A model generated the notes under the pieces. The model did no database searches and was not told the origin of the DNA. It saw nothing but the letters and a program-made list of their open reading frames with translations. This document shows, one piece after another, positions 43,821 to 55,789 of a DNA stretch of 64,000 nucleotides. The DNA lies in NCBI RefSeq assembly GCF_027887165.1, contig NC_077232.1, positions 84,274,541 through 84,338,540 of the forward strand, in the 5' to 3' direction. The number at the start of each line of letters is the position of its first letter. The first letter of the stretch is position 1. A program made the position numbers and the translations under genes. This DNA is from Monodelphis domestica (lineage: Eukaryota > Chordata > Mammalia > Didelphimorphia > Didelphidae).

Positions 43821-44054
43821 CATTGGGAGAATTTTGGCATCAAAAACATACGTTTTTGTTTCAGGGTTCATTGAAAGTGCTTCAAAGTATTATGAATGTA
43901 ATCTGACCCACTCTTTTCATCCTATTTAATTCTGGGTCTAGCACATTTTTAATCTGTAATGTCTGACCAAGATATATTATGCTGATAGACTAGTTCAATG
44001 GGCTCTCACACAAGCTGCCTGTCATTGTGTGGACAATAGACATTCTTGGTTTTT

Positions 44055-44375
44055 GTGTTTGTTTTTCCTGCATGGATTGTTAGGCTAAGCTCTTTTGAAT
44101 AGTTATGGATCTCATTTAGAAGGCTCTGCAGTGATCTGGGATCTGATGCAATCAGCACAATATCCTTCACAAACAGGAGCATCTAGAGGACCTCTATTCA
44201 TCTCCAGGGAATCACTCTCCCACTTGAACTCTGCTTGGGAAACCTCCATGATCGTGGTGAATACCTCTGGCAGGCGAGCATATGTCTGTCTCCCTGTCAG
44301 TCTTTGCTTGACATTGGTCAGCAAAGAAGGGCTGAACAAAGTGACATCTGTCGTTGGCATTTATCCAGGAACCTT
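44055..44375 (-). repeat. RTE-type LINE fragment (reverse transcriptase region)
   Basis: On the minus strand, conceptual fragments read LPEVFTTIMEV and, in another frame, DIVLIASDPRSLQSLLNEIH then KELSLTIH. These are the RTE/BovB reverse-transcriptase blocks around the catalytic FADDIVLIA motif; here the residue before DI is Lys in place of the expected Asp. Frame changes and stops show it is dead. It may be a source family for the RTE-tailed SINEs around it. Confidence 0.7.
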
Positions 44376-44379
44376 GTAT

Positions 44380-45760
44380 ATTCCTGAGAGATATTTCTCT
44401 TTTGGAGAAAGCCTGTCAAGTTGAATTTTACCCAGTGGCATCAATTATTATTTTGAAAAGAAAAGTCAACAAATAAGAACATTGGGATCTACTATTCTCT
44501 GCATTTTAATCAATTATATCAATTATATGATAATAAAGGTGTGAAATATTCACAAAATCATGCTTGTCATTATGTTTTCATCAAGGATACCCTATGTATG
44601 CTGTGTAGATCATTCTCATAAAACTTTTGTAAAGATGAGAAAAAAAGATATTTGAATCAGGAATTATTGATGGCTTGCTGGTTAACTTTTTACAGTGATC
44701 ATTTTGTCTGTATTTTTTCCTAATCATAGGATCTCAGAGTTGGAAGGACCCAAAGAGGCTATCTAGTTGACCCTCTAACATGAACAAGAAAATCCTCTAT
44801 GATATAAATGACAAGTCTAAGCTTTTCTTGAAGGCTTCCAGCAAGGTTGGGTGGTAGGGGGCAGGAAGGTGTTAAAAGTTGTATGTACATTTTTAAGAGG
44901 AATGAGGGGTCTATCATGGAACAGCAGTAACAGGTCATGTTTGGAAATGTGGAGAGCTACAAGACATTATAAGAACTAGAGGAAGATCCTCTATGGAGGA
45001 TTAATGAGAATACCTACCCTATATGTACACATATGAATATATAAATATACATGTGTATGTGTGTGTATGATAAAATTGCTCTAAGTTGTTTTTTTTTAAA
45101 GATGAGGGGAAAAAAACATATAGAGTGAGAAGAATGGAATGGGTTGCAACTTGCATTGTTGGAGGGCGTGCCCACACCAAAGAAATCACAGAGCCATGAA
45201 TGTATGTAGCAGAGAATATTGTAGTTGATGGTCCTGATACTGATTAACAGCTTCAAACAACAGGGAATATGAGGACACACAATGTACACACAATCAGTAC
45301 TCACTAAGGTCACATAATTCAAACAAGAAGTGCATTATGGGCTCACAGACACAAAGTTTCACCCTAAATCCAATTTTCCCTCATCTTTTCCAAGCAGCAC
45401 CCAAAGAGTGTTTGATATAGTCTCCCTGACTTGCACTACAATGGCTGATTTCAAACTAGAGCTCAAGTCTTCCCAGTGTCCTCTTGGCTACACTACCCCC
45501 TGATTATTCTCAGAAATGCAATCAGTGGCAGCCAACCCCCAACTGGTAGTGAGCATCTCCTGTGCAGAAGGTTGTATGCTGGAGCATGGGGCAACCCTGC
45601 TGTTTTGTTTTTATTGACAGCATTGCCACATTGTAGAGACAAGAAGCTAAGTAATGTACTAAGGTTGCCTATAGCTTATCTCACTTTTTTTAGATGCAGA
45701 AATCCCAGGGAGGGAAGTTTCAAAATCCAGCATGACCTCTAACCCAGAAAAAAAAATTCT
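44380..45760. other. Unassigned intergenic sequence
   Basis: A reversed MIR3-like piece lies at 44727-44800 (CATAGGATCTCAGAGTTGGA). TG/CA-rich sequence lies at 45040-45070. The stretch 45130-45330 may be part of an unnamed LINE 3' end. No gene seen. Confidence 0.3.
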
Positions 45761-45764
45761 GGCA

Positions 45765-45960
45765 GTTTAAAGAGCCAGTTGCTACCAGCGACAGCCCATT
45801 TTTATGTACAAATCAATTTGTCTCCACTGATGGAAAAGAATTGCAAAGCAAACAAATTATCCATGCACCATTGAGCTCAAGTCACTCCAGGGATGCTGAG
45901 CTTAAAGCATCAGAAGTTGTTGAAGTTTTTTTTTTCCCCCTACATGTCTTTTTAAGAAAC
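45765..45960. other. Candidate conserved non-coding element
   Basis: Repeat-free stretch with GCCAGTTGCTACCAGCGACA, TGTACAAATCAATTTGTCTC and CAAACAAATTATCCATGCAC. AAATCAATTT is itself an inverted repeat. Inference from texture. Confidence 0.28.
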
Positions 45961-46864
45961 TTTCTTTTAAAAAGCCCCCCTCAGGGTTGGAGGGGTGGGG
46001 AAAGACATTAACTTCAAGTATTGAAAGATAACTTCCAAGTTCATTTTCTCCAAAACTCTGAAACTAGTTGAATTACTAGGTTACAGCTTGTTGCTCTTCT
46101 TAGAACTGGTCTTTTAATGTATTCTTTATTCAAACTCCAGTGACCTACCTACTCTCTGGGCTATCTCCTTTAATGATTTTTAAGCTATTAGTATTTTATT
46201 CATTTAAAATTGCTCTAATATTATTATTTTAATAAGATTTTGGGACACCCTGTATTTAATACAGATCTAGACAATAGAGGATATATTCAAAGTATACCAT
46301 GAATAGAGCCCTGTGGCAGGATTCTAGAGAAGATACAAGGTTTAAATAGAGCTGGCACTATTAGGAAATGAGAAATCAATTATATAGCAATGTAGGCATC
46401 TATACTATACACTGATAGAGTCATTAGAGAAGTGAATAGCCATTTGAGGTCTTAAGGAGAAGTAATCCATTCATTCAACAAATATTCATAAAGCACCCCA
46501 CTCTCTGCTAGATACTGGGGACACAAAGATTAACAACAGACTCAAACATGCCTGCAAAGTGTTTACATTCTACTGGGAGAAATGTAATGAAGAAGATGGA
46601 TAAAGGACTGCATTTTTCTAGGTGACAATTATAAATACTTTTTTTTTTCCCAAGGGAAGAAAATGATACATGCATTAGTGACTAGAACTCAAAAACTGAT
46701 GTCTTCAGAGTTCAAGCTCAACATTCCTTCTCCCAGAACTCAGGGCTTCTCAAACCAGTTCATTTTGCACATGATGAATCCAGAGCTCCGAAATGGTCAA
46801 GAAACTGGCCCCAAGGTCATTCGAGCCACAAAATGGAAGAGCCAAGACTCACCCTAATAACTCC

Positions 46865-47110
46865 TGACTCTAAAATCACAGCTCCTTCCTTGCTACTCCA
46901 CACCACTGTCTTTCCCATAAGTCAAAGGGCTGCGGAATGACTTAATCCATTAGTCTTCAATTACTCTGTACTGGATTTTACACCAGGCAACTGTCCCAAG
47001 GAATCAGTCCAACCATTTATCACAACCTGATTAAGAGGCTCCTATTAGGTCTTATTAATGCTTGTAAATGTAAATAATATATTGTTTCGCTCTCTAGTCT
47101 TAGTGATCCC
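46865..47110. other. Candidate conserved non-coding element
   Basis: GTCAAAGGGCTGCGGAATGA, CTTAATCCATTAGTCTTCAA, CACAACCTGATTAAGAGGCT. It has TAATCC and CATTAG-type homeodomain cores. Inference from texture. Confidence 0.28.
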
Positions 47111-47334
47111 AGATCCCTTATAGCATTCTCTTTGCCTAACATTTCAATTCAATAAGCCCACCTACAATTATCTAGTAGACACTTATACTTTAATTGCTTT
47201 CAATATATGAGATATCATAACAATTTTAGGTATTTATTTAAAGTCTTGAGAATTCTTTATCCATTCATTCTCATTCACTGTTCTTCCTTATAGTCACAGG
47301 TAGTGATTTGTCACTTCACATTATTTCAGAGTTC

Positions 47335-47530
47335 TTTCCAGTGCAGAGAGCAGACTGGAGCTTGGATTTGAGAAGACTTACCTTCCTGAGTTCAAATCTG
47401 GCCTCAGATAGGTATGTGACTCTGTTCAAGGCTCTTAACTGTCTCAGTTTCCTCATCTGCAAAATGATCCTGAAAGACTCCAGTATCTTTGCCAAGAAAA
47501 CCCCAAAAGGGGTCATGAAAATTTGGACAT
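47335..47530 (+). repeat. tRNA-derived SINE with RTE-like tail
   Basis: GAGTTCAAATCTGGCCTCAG, GTCTCAGTTTCCTCATCTGC, AAGAAAACCCCAAAAGGGGT. Confidence 0.8.
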
Positions 47531-48083
47531 TCCTGAACATGAATACATTCTTTACAAATGTACTCTCCATTCAATGTTTTAACCATTTCCTCCTTTGGAC
47601 ACAAATTATATTTCCATTTTTTTGCTATTACACAGAAGCCTGCTGTGAAGATCTCTGAACAGGCCCAAAATGCTCAAATTTCACTAACACTGTATGGATT
47701 ACAAAGTGTTTCTCATCTCCATAGTCCTTCCAAGATTATCTCTATTTTACATATGAAGAAACTGAGGTCTTCCAGAGAAGAGATTTCTTTATTGGCACAT
47801 AATAAATGTATGAAGTAGCACCAAAAATAGGGTTTCTTGTGATTCAATTTCATAGTTCTTTCTCTTCCCCAACAATGATCTCCTTCTGATCATATTTGTA
47901 TAGTTTAGTTCAAGAAACCTTTAGTTAGCATCTCCTATGTGTAAGACATGAAACCAGCTACTGAGAATTCAAAGACCATATAACATTCCTTGATCTCAAG
48001 GGACTTTCATCCTACCAAAGGAATACAATTTGAGCAGAGATAAAGACAAGGTAATTGTGAGATTAAATAAATATGAAGAATGA

Positions 48084-48690
48084 GGTAGCTGTGCTTTGTG
48101 GTGGCAAAAACTTGCAAAATGAGGGAGTGTCCCTTGATTGGGGAATGGATGAACAAATTGTGGTATAATATAGGATGATGATGGAATACTATTGTGCTGT
48201 AAGGAAAAATGAAACGATTGATTTCTATAAAAGCTGGAAGGACCTCAATGAACTGATGCAGAGTGAAATGAGCAGAACCAAGAGAGCACTGTACACAGAA
48301 AGTGAAACATTGTAGAACTATCCAATGTAATGGACTTTACTACCAGTAACAATGCAATAATCTGGTACACTCCTGAAGGATTTATGGGAAAGAATGCTAT
48401 CCACATTGAAAGAACTATGGGAGTAGAAACATGAAAGAAAAAAACATGATTTATCACTTATAACTTGTATATATGGGTATATGATTTGGGGTGTTGGCTT
48501 TAAAAGATTATTCTATAGCAAAAATGAATAATATGGAAATAGATATCAAGTGATCACATTTGTAAAACCCAGTGGAATTGCTTGTCATTTCTGGGAGGGG
48601 GGAGGAAAAAGGGGAGGGAAAGAAAATGAATCATGTAAACATAGAAAAATATTTTTAAAATAAATAAATAAAAATTTGGGGAAAAAAAGA
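48084..48690 (+). mobile_element. 5'-truncated L1 3' end, longest copy here
   Basis: TTGGGGAATGGATGAACAAA, GATGGAATACTATTGTGCTG, ACTGATGCAGAGTGAAATGA and CACTGTACACAGAAAGTGAA lead into CCCAGTGGAATTGCTTGTCA and an A-rich tail. The peptide MEYYCAVRKNE resembles the C-terminal end of L1 ORF2p (MEYYAAIKK in other mammals). AAGAATGA at 48076 and 48691 may be the target duplication. Confidence 0.75.
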
Positions 48691-49164
48691 AAGAATGAAG
48701 ACACTAGCAAGATTAGCAGTCAGGGAGGTCTCAAAATAGGAGGTGCTTCATGTGTAGAGGCTCAAGGGAAGGGAAGAATTCTAAGAAGTGAGGGGACAAG
48801 AGAGTATAGTGCTCAGCCTGTGCAGTATACCAAGGACTTAGTTCCAATGCATTCATTGGAGATTGTTGCATGCCTTTCTTTGCCTAAATATTGCTACTCA
48901 ATCCCAGAAAGCACAAAACCATTATACATTTTCTCTGTCCAGCAGGTGCCTCTGCTCCCTTTCTCTCCCTGTGGTTCTGCCTTCTCTGTTGTGCTAACAA
49001 AAAAAGAAATAGAACAAAGAAACACACCATAGCATTTCAACCCAGTCTTTATCTCCACAGCTGGTCAAGTTATGTGTACATCTAGCTGCTTCTTTCAATT
49101 CTGATTAGACTTATCCTGGCTTTCTGACTCTTCCCATCTCTGTGGGCATTTTCCTCTTGAACTG

Positions 49165-49290
49165 CTAAGATAAAACCTCTCTGAACCTGAATTTCCACAT
49201 TTGTAAAATGGGGATAACAATACCTGCACCGTCTATGAAAGCTCCCATTTTTAGAGCCCTTTAAGGTTTTGCAGAATGTTTATTTTGTAA
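49165..49290 (+). repeat. MIR-like fragment
   Basis: GAATTTCCACATTTGTAAAA, GATAACAATACCTGCACCGT, TTAAGGTTTTGCAGAATG. Confidence 0.55.
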
Positions 49291-49621
49291 GCCATAGAAA
49301 GCTTACATAAGGGGAGCTAGGTCATCAGCATCTGTCACTACTTCTTTGACCTTCAGTGTTTTAACTCCCTGCTTTCAAATCCCCTCATTATTGGTAATTG
49401 GAACCCTAGAGAGATATTTGCAGTTAACTTCACCAACTCTAGCAGAATAGGAAAGTTTCCATAAGAGCCAATAGAATTATCCTCCTGATAAAAAAAATTC
49501 TTCCAAAGGCAACAAAATTCAGCCAGCACTGAAAGAATAGTCCAGCCTATCTCAGTTTTAGAAGGCAACACAAATTCACAAGGAGTTGGCTTGAGAGTGT
49601 GTCTGATTCAAGCCACCAGTT

Positions 49622-49865
49622 TTGTTGTTCATTTGTTTCAGTAATATTCAGTTAGTGATCCAATTTAGGCTTTTCTTGGCAAAGAGACTTGAGTAGTTTG
49701 TCATTTCCTTCTTCAGTTCATTTTATAGATAAGAAACTGAGGCAAAGAGGCCAAAATGCCTTGCTCAGGTTCCTACAGGATAATAAATGTCTGAAGCTGG
49801 ATTTGAACTCCTGAAGATGAGTCTTCCTGACTCCAGGCTCCTGGATGAAATAACACTGCCACCCA
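49622..49865 (-). repeat. tRNA-derived SINE with RTE-like tail
   Basis: TTGTTGTTCATTTGTTTCAG, GTTTGTCATTTCCTTCTTCA, GCTGGATTTGAACTCCTGAA. Confidence 0.8.
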
Positions 49866-49974
49866 AAAGGCTTTGCTAGAGTCTTCTTTCAAAAACTCCC
49901 TCACTTACTGGGTGATACTTGAAATTCTATAATGAGAACTGTATCCTTTTAAAGGAATAGTTTGTTACTGGTCT

Positions 49975-50160
49975 AGTAGAGTTGATTTAGTTGATTAGAC
50001 CTGAGTTTGAATCTCATTTCTGTTTTTTACTCTACCAGTATAAATATAATGTAATTATTTCCCCCTCTCTAGACCTTGGTTTTCTAGTCTGTAAAATTTG
50101 GGGATTGGACTAGGTGGTCTCCTAGGTCTTTCCCAGTGTCTAATCCTAAAATCTTAAAAT
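49975..50160 (+). repeat. MIR3-like SINE
   Basis: GACCTGAGTTTGAATCTCAT, GGATTGGACTAGGTGGTCTC, CTAATCCTAAAATCTTAAAA. Confidence 0.65.
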
Positions 50161-50164
50161 CAAA

Positions 50165-51780
50165 CCTCTTGGTACAAGTCATGCTGTAAGTGGTTCTTGC
50201 TCACATTATAATCATTTGAATGCTTCAGATCCCTTTCTGGGAGTATGCTTTGTGTGATAGAAGGAAGGGGGTAGGTGAAAACAGAAAAGTATGGAGTATA
50301 TCAGGCACACCATAAGAGGAGGAGAGAGATGACCCAAGAATATGAAGACCAAGATGTGGTCAACAAGCTTGGCCTGCTTAATGATTTTGGTAAAGCTTGG
50401 CCATGTAGAAATAATTGTATGAAGAGTCTTTCTGCTGGTTTCTAATGGATGAAAAGTCCCTGGAAAAGTCAACTCATTTCCCCACTATTGCTTGAAATAA
50501 GACCTGGGTCATAACACAGAAATACTTACTCTCAAATTCATCATTGTATTAACTCTTTGACCCTTCTGTAGACGAGCAACCCACTAAAACCACACAATCA
50601 TTAAGTACAATGTGCCAGGCACTGTGCTAAGGGAATGCAAAGACAAAATCATATCCAAAATTGATACAAGATGATACAAGAGGTAAGGAGGAAACCACTG
50701 GCAGTTAGGGACATCAGGAAAGTCTTCATGTAGGGAGTGGTGCTGGAAATACAAATAACAGGAGCCATAAACACTTGACCCATCCCTAATCTGAAACCAT
50801 GTTGAAAAAGCTAAAGAATGGGATGAATCAAAAAAGAGGAAGTGAGAGGTGAAAAGATTTTAAAACATAGAACAATGGATTTCAGGGATTAACAGGAATT
50901 TACAACATAGAATGTTAGAAATGTTAGAAACCTGAGAAAGTTGGTCCTCAAAGATCATCTAACCTCTTTATTTTATGGATGACTAAACTGAGTAGCACAC
51001 AGGGGACTTTATTAAGTCACATAGGCAGATAAGAGGTCAATGTAAAATGCTTTGAAATTATTTTTAAGTTATTCAATTGTAAAGTAATATTAGATCAAAA
51101 CATTTCAATTTCTATTCTAAAGTTGACCAGTATTTGAATGTTTGCTAAATATGTGTACAGCGTGAATTGTAGGATTTGAAGTCTTTAGACTTTAGTTTAA
51201 GTCAATTTACTGGAAGGGAAAATAAAGAGCAGAGAATGGATTTGAGAAATGTTGTTATTGCTGAATCAATAGAACTTGGTAACTGAATGAATGTGGAGGG
51301 CAAGGGGGAAGAAGGAGTCAAAGATGCTTCCATGTTTCCAAATTTGGATGATTAGGAAGATAGTAGTTTAGAACCACTTAGAGAATTTCAGCACTTGAAA
51401 GAACTTCAGAAGTCATCTCATCCAACATTCACTCAAATAGTAATCTTTCCTTGTGGGACAAATCAAGTCATTATTTAGTTTTTCTTTACATTGAGCTAAA
51501 ATCTGTCTCTGCCAACCCTGCCCATTTGATAGAAGGAAAGATTATGAGTTCCATTCCAGAGCTATCTCTTTTATGTTACCTTGGGTTTTATTTATTCATT
51601 TGTTTCATTTTCTAAAGCACACCTCCCTTTTTGGTTTTAAATTAAGATGTTGGTTTTGACTGAGAAAGACAAAAATATAAGAGAAAGTAGAAAAAGTACA
51701 AAGAGAAAATACTAACTGGAGATTCATGGAAACTTTTCTGATGTCAAAAAGTTATTTTCATCCCCAATTAAAGGCAAATA
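50165..51780. other. Unassigned intergenic sequence with MIR3 traces
   Basis: Reversed MIR3-like pieces lie at 50900-51050 and 51370-51440. No gene seen. Confidence 0.3.
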
Positions 51781-51789
51781 AATCTAAGG

Positions 51790-52260
51790 TGGAGTTCTGA
51801 AGTCAATTCATGCCTTTAATCAAACTGGTTTCCAGCTTATCAACTCCTTGACATATATCATCTGCAATGGATCATGGGAGGGGCTGAGATATAAAATATC
51901 CTTTCATAATCAACCAAGAACTACATTAGGAGAGGGATCATAAATTGGATAAAAATTTAATCCACACTAAAGTCTATAGATAAAAAGTGCAGTAGGCAGC
52001 TGATGCCCCATATCCAACAGCAATTGCTTCTCTTCACGTGGAATTAGATGGCTAAGCAGAACAGTAAAATATGGGGCTGTCAACTAATCAATTACATTTG
52101 AGTAATTGATCATATAATATTATTGGTGAAAGCCCATAATGCGTGAGTTAGAAGAGAACAAGCTTTCAAAATATTAGATTTGCAGCCAAGGGGAGGTGGA
52201 GGGAATTGGTTCTCATAAAAATGCCAGGGATTTTTTACAATTTAAAAGCAGTATCTACCT
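51790..52260. other. Candidate conserved non-coding element with inverted homeodomain-type sites
   Basis: Long repeat-free stretch. At 52087-52110 there is a perfect inverted repeat ATCAATTAC-ATTTGA-GTAATTGAT with TCAATTA cores. TGCCTTTAATCAAACTGG, CTTCACGTGGAATTAGATGG and AGCCCATAATGCGTGAGTTA add further sites. Inference from texture and motifs. Confidence 0.38.
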
Positions 52261-53246
52261 ACAAAAGACACATGAATACTCCAATTAAAGTCTCATTTTT
52301 TTTTTCTGACTGTGTCTAGAGGAAGAAAAAAAGGGTTGGAAAAACTTGGAAAAGACAATATTTGTTTGGTGATCTGCATTCAGGGAACAGGTTCTAAAAG
52401 TAGTTATGAGGAAGGAGGATTAGACTTTTCTGTGTTGCCCAATGGGTAGACCAAAGAATAATGGAAGTTACAAGGAGGCATGTCATTCAACTCCTTAAAT
52501 AATGAGCCCCCTTTCACTTGATGTTTGATCAGAAGCTGAATGATCAACTTCTATGGAAAGAACAAAAAGGCTTCTTGCTTGAGGCAGAAGGTTGGACTAA
52601 AACATCAGTGATCTCTAACACCTTTCCAGCTCTGACATTTTGTGTTTCATAGTCTAAAATCCCAGGCTCTAGGTTCTAAAACACTCTTTTCAAGCAATGG
52701 CATTTTATATTCTGGGATACTTACCTACAAGGTTATTATGAAGCTGAAGTGATTTTGATTCCCACCTCTGGCATTTACTAGCTACAGGACCCATAGGCAA
52801 GTCATTTTTGAGATCCTAAAGACTAAAAGTCATGAAAGGGTTGTTCTCATGATAGTGGGAGCTCCCACAGGGACAATACTACTACTACTCCTACTACATC
52901 CCAATGTGATGATGCTTAAGTTCTTCAAACTGTCTGTGCAGGTTCATGTATTCACTTATGGTCAATTGCACATTCCCCATACTTTAGTAGGTGACTTCAT
53001 ATAATTTGACTGATCAAAAAAATTAGTTCCTCTGAACTTAAACTGGTCTTTGAACAATAAATACAAAGGTCATTGCTGAGCCTATAATTGAAATCTTTTG
53101 AATTAGATGATCCATGGATCCTGTCAGAGCTTTCATTCCCACTGGGAATGCCTCCATCCTGACATAAGAGGAGGATGTTAGTGGAACCCAGATGACCATA
53201 CATATGGTCACTTATTTCCATATAGCACTATCTGGCTACAAAATGT
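52260..53246. other. Unassigned sequence just 3' of CPZ
   Basis: A MIR3-like tail lies at 52585-52690 (GGTTGGACTAAAACATCAGT; CCTTTCCAGCTCTGACATTT). No gene seen. Confidence 0.35.
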
Positions 53247-53619
53247 TTTATTTCACTATTCCTAGTGTCCTATAAGGGAGTTTAGGTGGGAACTAACCAA
53301 AATGACTCACCTGTAATATCACAGATACTTTGGAGAATTCAAGTATCATCATCATTGAATGTATCATAGCAGAATCAAGGAGAACTTCATTATAGTTGGT
53401 GGCAGATACAACCATTTTTAATGAATGTCAATCCAGTGAGGGCAGTAAAATTGACCCCCCGAAAAAAATACAGAAAAAATGGAGAAATTGGCATTTGGGT
53501 TTTCCTGTTGCAATTGTTTAATTCTTGAGATGATCATTGAGATGATGCCCCTACCATGCAGGCTGGTAAAAGGATCATTTTTGTGGGAAGAGCATCACAA
53601 GGAAATGGAAGCCATGAGT
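53247..53619 (-). other. CPZ: Probable CPZ 3' UTR with poly(A) signals
   Basis: Read on the minus strand after the stop, the first candidate poly(A) signals are ATTAAA at 53422-53417 and AATAAA at 53252-53247. They would give 3' UTRs of about 200 or 370 bases. No repeat is obvious between the stop and the second signal. Transcript data would be needed to choose between them. Confidence 0.4.
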
Positions 53620-53981
53620 CTACTGATACTTGAGGAGCCAGGTGGGCTTGTGATGATTCAGGGAGGTGAAATAGGACCACCACCATGGCTTATTTCCATC
53701 CTGTAAAGGTCTCTTCCTTTCATCTAAAAAGTCTCCATTGTTTTCTGCATGGGGATCAAAATCCTCTAGTGGGTCATGTCTCTTGTAGCCATTTCTCCTA
53801 GGCCCTTTCATGAACTTCTTGGGATGTAGATCTAAAGGATGAAGGATAAAGTCTACCCTGCCAGCCCTCTTCATCCTAAGGGGGATGGTAACTTTCTTGA
53901 TCATCTTGGTGTAACCTGGGGCTTGGGCGATGACAATATGAGTGCCGGGGGGCAAGAGCCTCCAGTAATCACCATCAGCAG
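53620..53981 (-). CDS. CPZ: CPZ terminal coding exon (probable exon 11) with basic C-terminal tail
   Basis: The acceptor is TTTCTGTTTCTTCAG (AG at 53983-53982) and the stop is TAG at 53622-53620. The exon finishes the transthyretin-like subdomain with GDYWRLLPPGTHIVIAQAPG, GYTKMIKKVTIP and RVDFILHPL. A tail of about 70 residues follows, rich in Lys, Arg, Asp and Pro (KKFMKGPRRNGYKRHDPL), with the aromatic motif PWWWSYFTSL and the ending LLKYQ. This tail is the strongest marker for CPZ. A basic tail would suit binding to matrix heparan sulphate, which is known for CPZ as a protein; linking it to this tail is my inference. As I recall, human CPZ ends one residue earlier, without the final Gln. 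Confidence 0.93.
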
Positions 53982-54404
53982 CTGAAGAAACAGAAAATGA
54001 GAGCCATTGTGAGATCATAGGCCAAATGACCCACCCCTAGCTATAAGGACAAATGGGGAGTTTAGGAGGAAGTAAGAACCAGGGACAACAAACTGGCCAC
54101 AGACTTCATGGTATAGTAGAAAAGGTACTGACTTGGGGATCATTATATCTGATTTCAAATCTTGATTCCAACATTTAACACCTACATAATCATAGTGTAG
54201 TATATACTGAAACTTGGTGACAAATCACTGCCCCATTTTGAGCATATTTCTCTATATGTAAAATGATATTTTCAAGAATTTCTTCATGGGATTTCTGGGA
54301 AGAAAGTGCTTTGTAAACCATTAAGGATGATAGAAAGAGTTCCATTGGGAATTTCAGCATGTTCCTAGCACTCCAGATGATGATGAGGAAACACTGGCAG
54401 CAAG

Positions 54405-54620
54405 ATGAAGAAGCTAGGTTGCTCAATGGATAGAGCACTGTGTCTGGAGCCAGAGCTGAGTTTATGTCTGGCCTCAGACATTTCCTAGATGTGTTATCTT
54501 GAGCAAGTCATTTAACTTCTGCCTTGGTTTCCTCAACTGTTAAATAGGAATCATAACAGCACCTACCTCCCAGAGCTATTGTAAGGAACAAATGAGCTAT
54601 TATTTGTAAAATGCTTTTCC
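54405..54620 (+). repeat. CORE-SINE in CPZ intron
   Basis: GAAGCTAGGTTGCTCAATGG, CTGGCCTCAGACATTTCCTA, CACCTACCTCCCAGAGCTAT. It is antisense to CPZ. Confidence 0.8.
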
Positions 54621-55094
54621 CCTTCAGGAGATAATGGAGATACAGTGTGATATAGTAGAAGAACTCATAAACAGGAAATTAGGAAATGCTAGCCATTGCC
54701 ACTAGTCAACATCACCTGTGTTTATCTGGGACATTAAATGACCTAAAGCTGAAAAAAAGAAACACATCTATTGACCTACTTAGATAGACAGAGATAGAGA
54801 TATGTACATACTTGTATACATTCACACAGGAATCATAACTGTCTTACCTCTTTTCTAAAGTTATTTGGATCATTTGTTTTAGACCAGAAAAGAAGATGAG
54901 CATTTCTCTTGTCCAGTATCCTCATTTTACCAACAAGGAAACTGAAAAGACCCAGACAAACAAGGGCACTTGCTCAAAGTCACATGGCTAATAAATGATA
55001 GTAGCAGGACTTCTGAATCCAAATTGAGGGATTGTCATAATACTTCATAGCCAAAATTTCAGAGTCACAATTTGAGGTTATTCCTTTAGAATCC

Positions 55095-55290
55095 CTTTTT
55101 TATTATTTTTTTAAAGTCCTTACTTTCTGTCCTAGAATCAACACTAAATAACAATTCCAAGGCAGAAGAGCAGTAAGGGCTAGACAATCAGGATAAATTA
55201 CTTGTGCAGGGTCACACAACTAGGAAGTATGTGGCCAAATTTGAACCCAAGTCTGACTTTCTATCCACTGAGTCTCCTAACTGCCCCTAA
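55095..55290 (-). repeat. tRNA-derived SINE with GTAAGGGTTT-type tail, CPZ intron
   Basis: AGTCCTTACTTTCTGTCCTA, AAGAGCAGTAAGGGCTAGAC, TTCTATCCACTGAGTCTCCT. Confidence 0.75.
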
Positions 55291-55361
55291 AATGCCTTCA
55301 GAAGCACCACACAGCATAAATCGTCTACTAAACTGACTCATCATCAGATTTTGTATTCACT

Positions 55362-55620
55362 GCTTTTGTTGTTGTTCAATCATGTCCGACTCTTTATGAC
55401 TCATCTGGTGCCATCTTTTCTTGGCAAAGACACTGGAGTGGTTTGCCATTTCCTTCTTTAGGTCATTTTACAGATGAGAAAACTGAGACAAATAGAGTAA
55501 GGTGACTTGACCAGGTTCACCATAGCTCCTGTCTGAGGCTAGATTTGGACTCAGGTAGATGTGTCTTCCAGACTCCAGGTCTGGAGCTCTATGCACTATG
55601 GCACCTACCTGGCTGCCCAG
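55362..55620 (-). repeat. tRNA-derived SINE with RTE-like tail, CPZ intron
   Basis: GTTGTTGTTCAATCATGTCC, GACTCTTTATGACTCATCTG, GAGTGGTTTGCCATTTCCTT; head end CACCTACCTGGCTGCCC. It is well preserved and 170 bases from the probable exon 10. Confidence 0.9.
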
Positions 55621-55789
55621 ATTTAATGATATTCTACCATAAATACCTAGAAAGGTTTTGTGGGATTGTGATATATACAAACAAGGGGCAGTGAACACTG
55701 GTGATATTAAGGATCCAATATTACTATTCCAAAGAAAAATGATTTGAAATTCATCAATTTGATTTTGAATTTAGAGTTAAGAAATATAC

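Noticed and set aside
53479-53706. Plus-strand frame across the CPZ stop region
   Set aside because: It is the antisense shadow of the CPZ terminal exon and 3' UTR.
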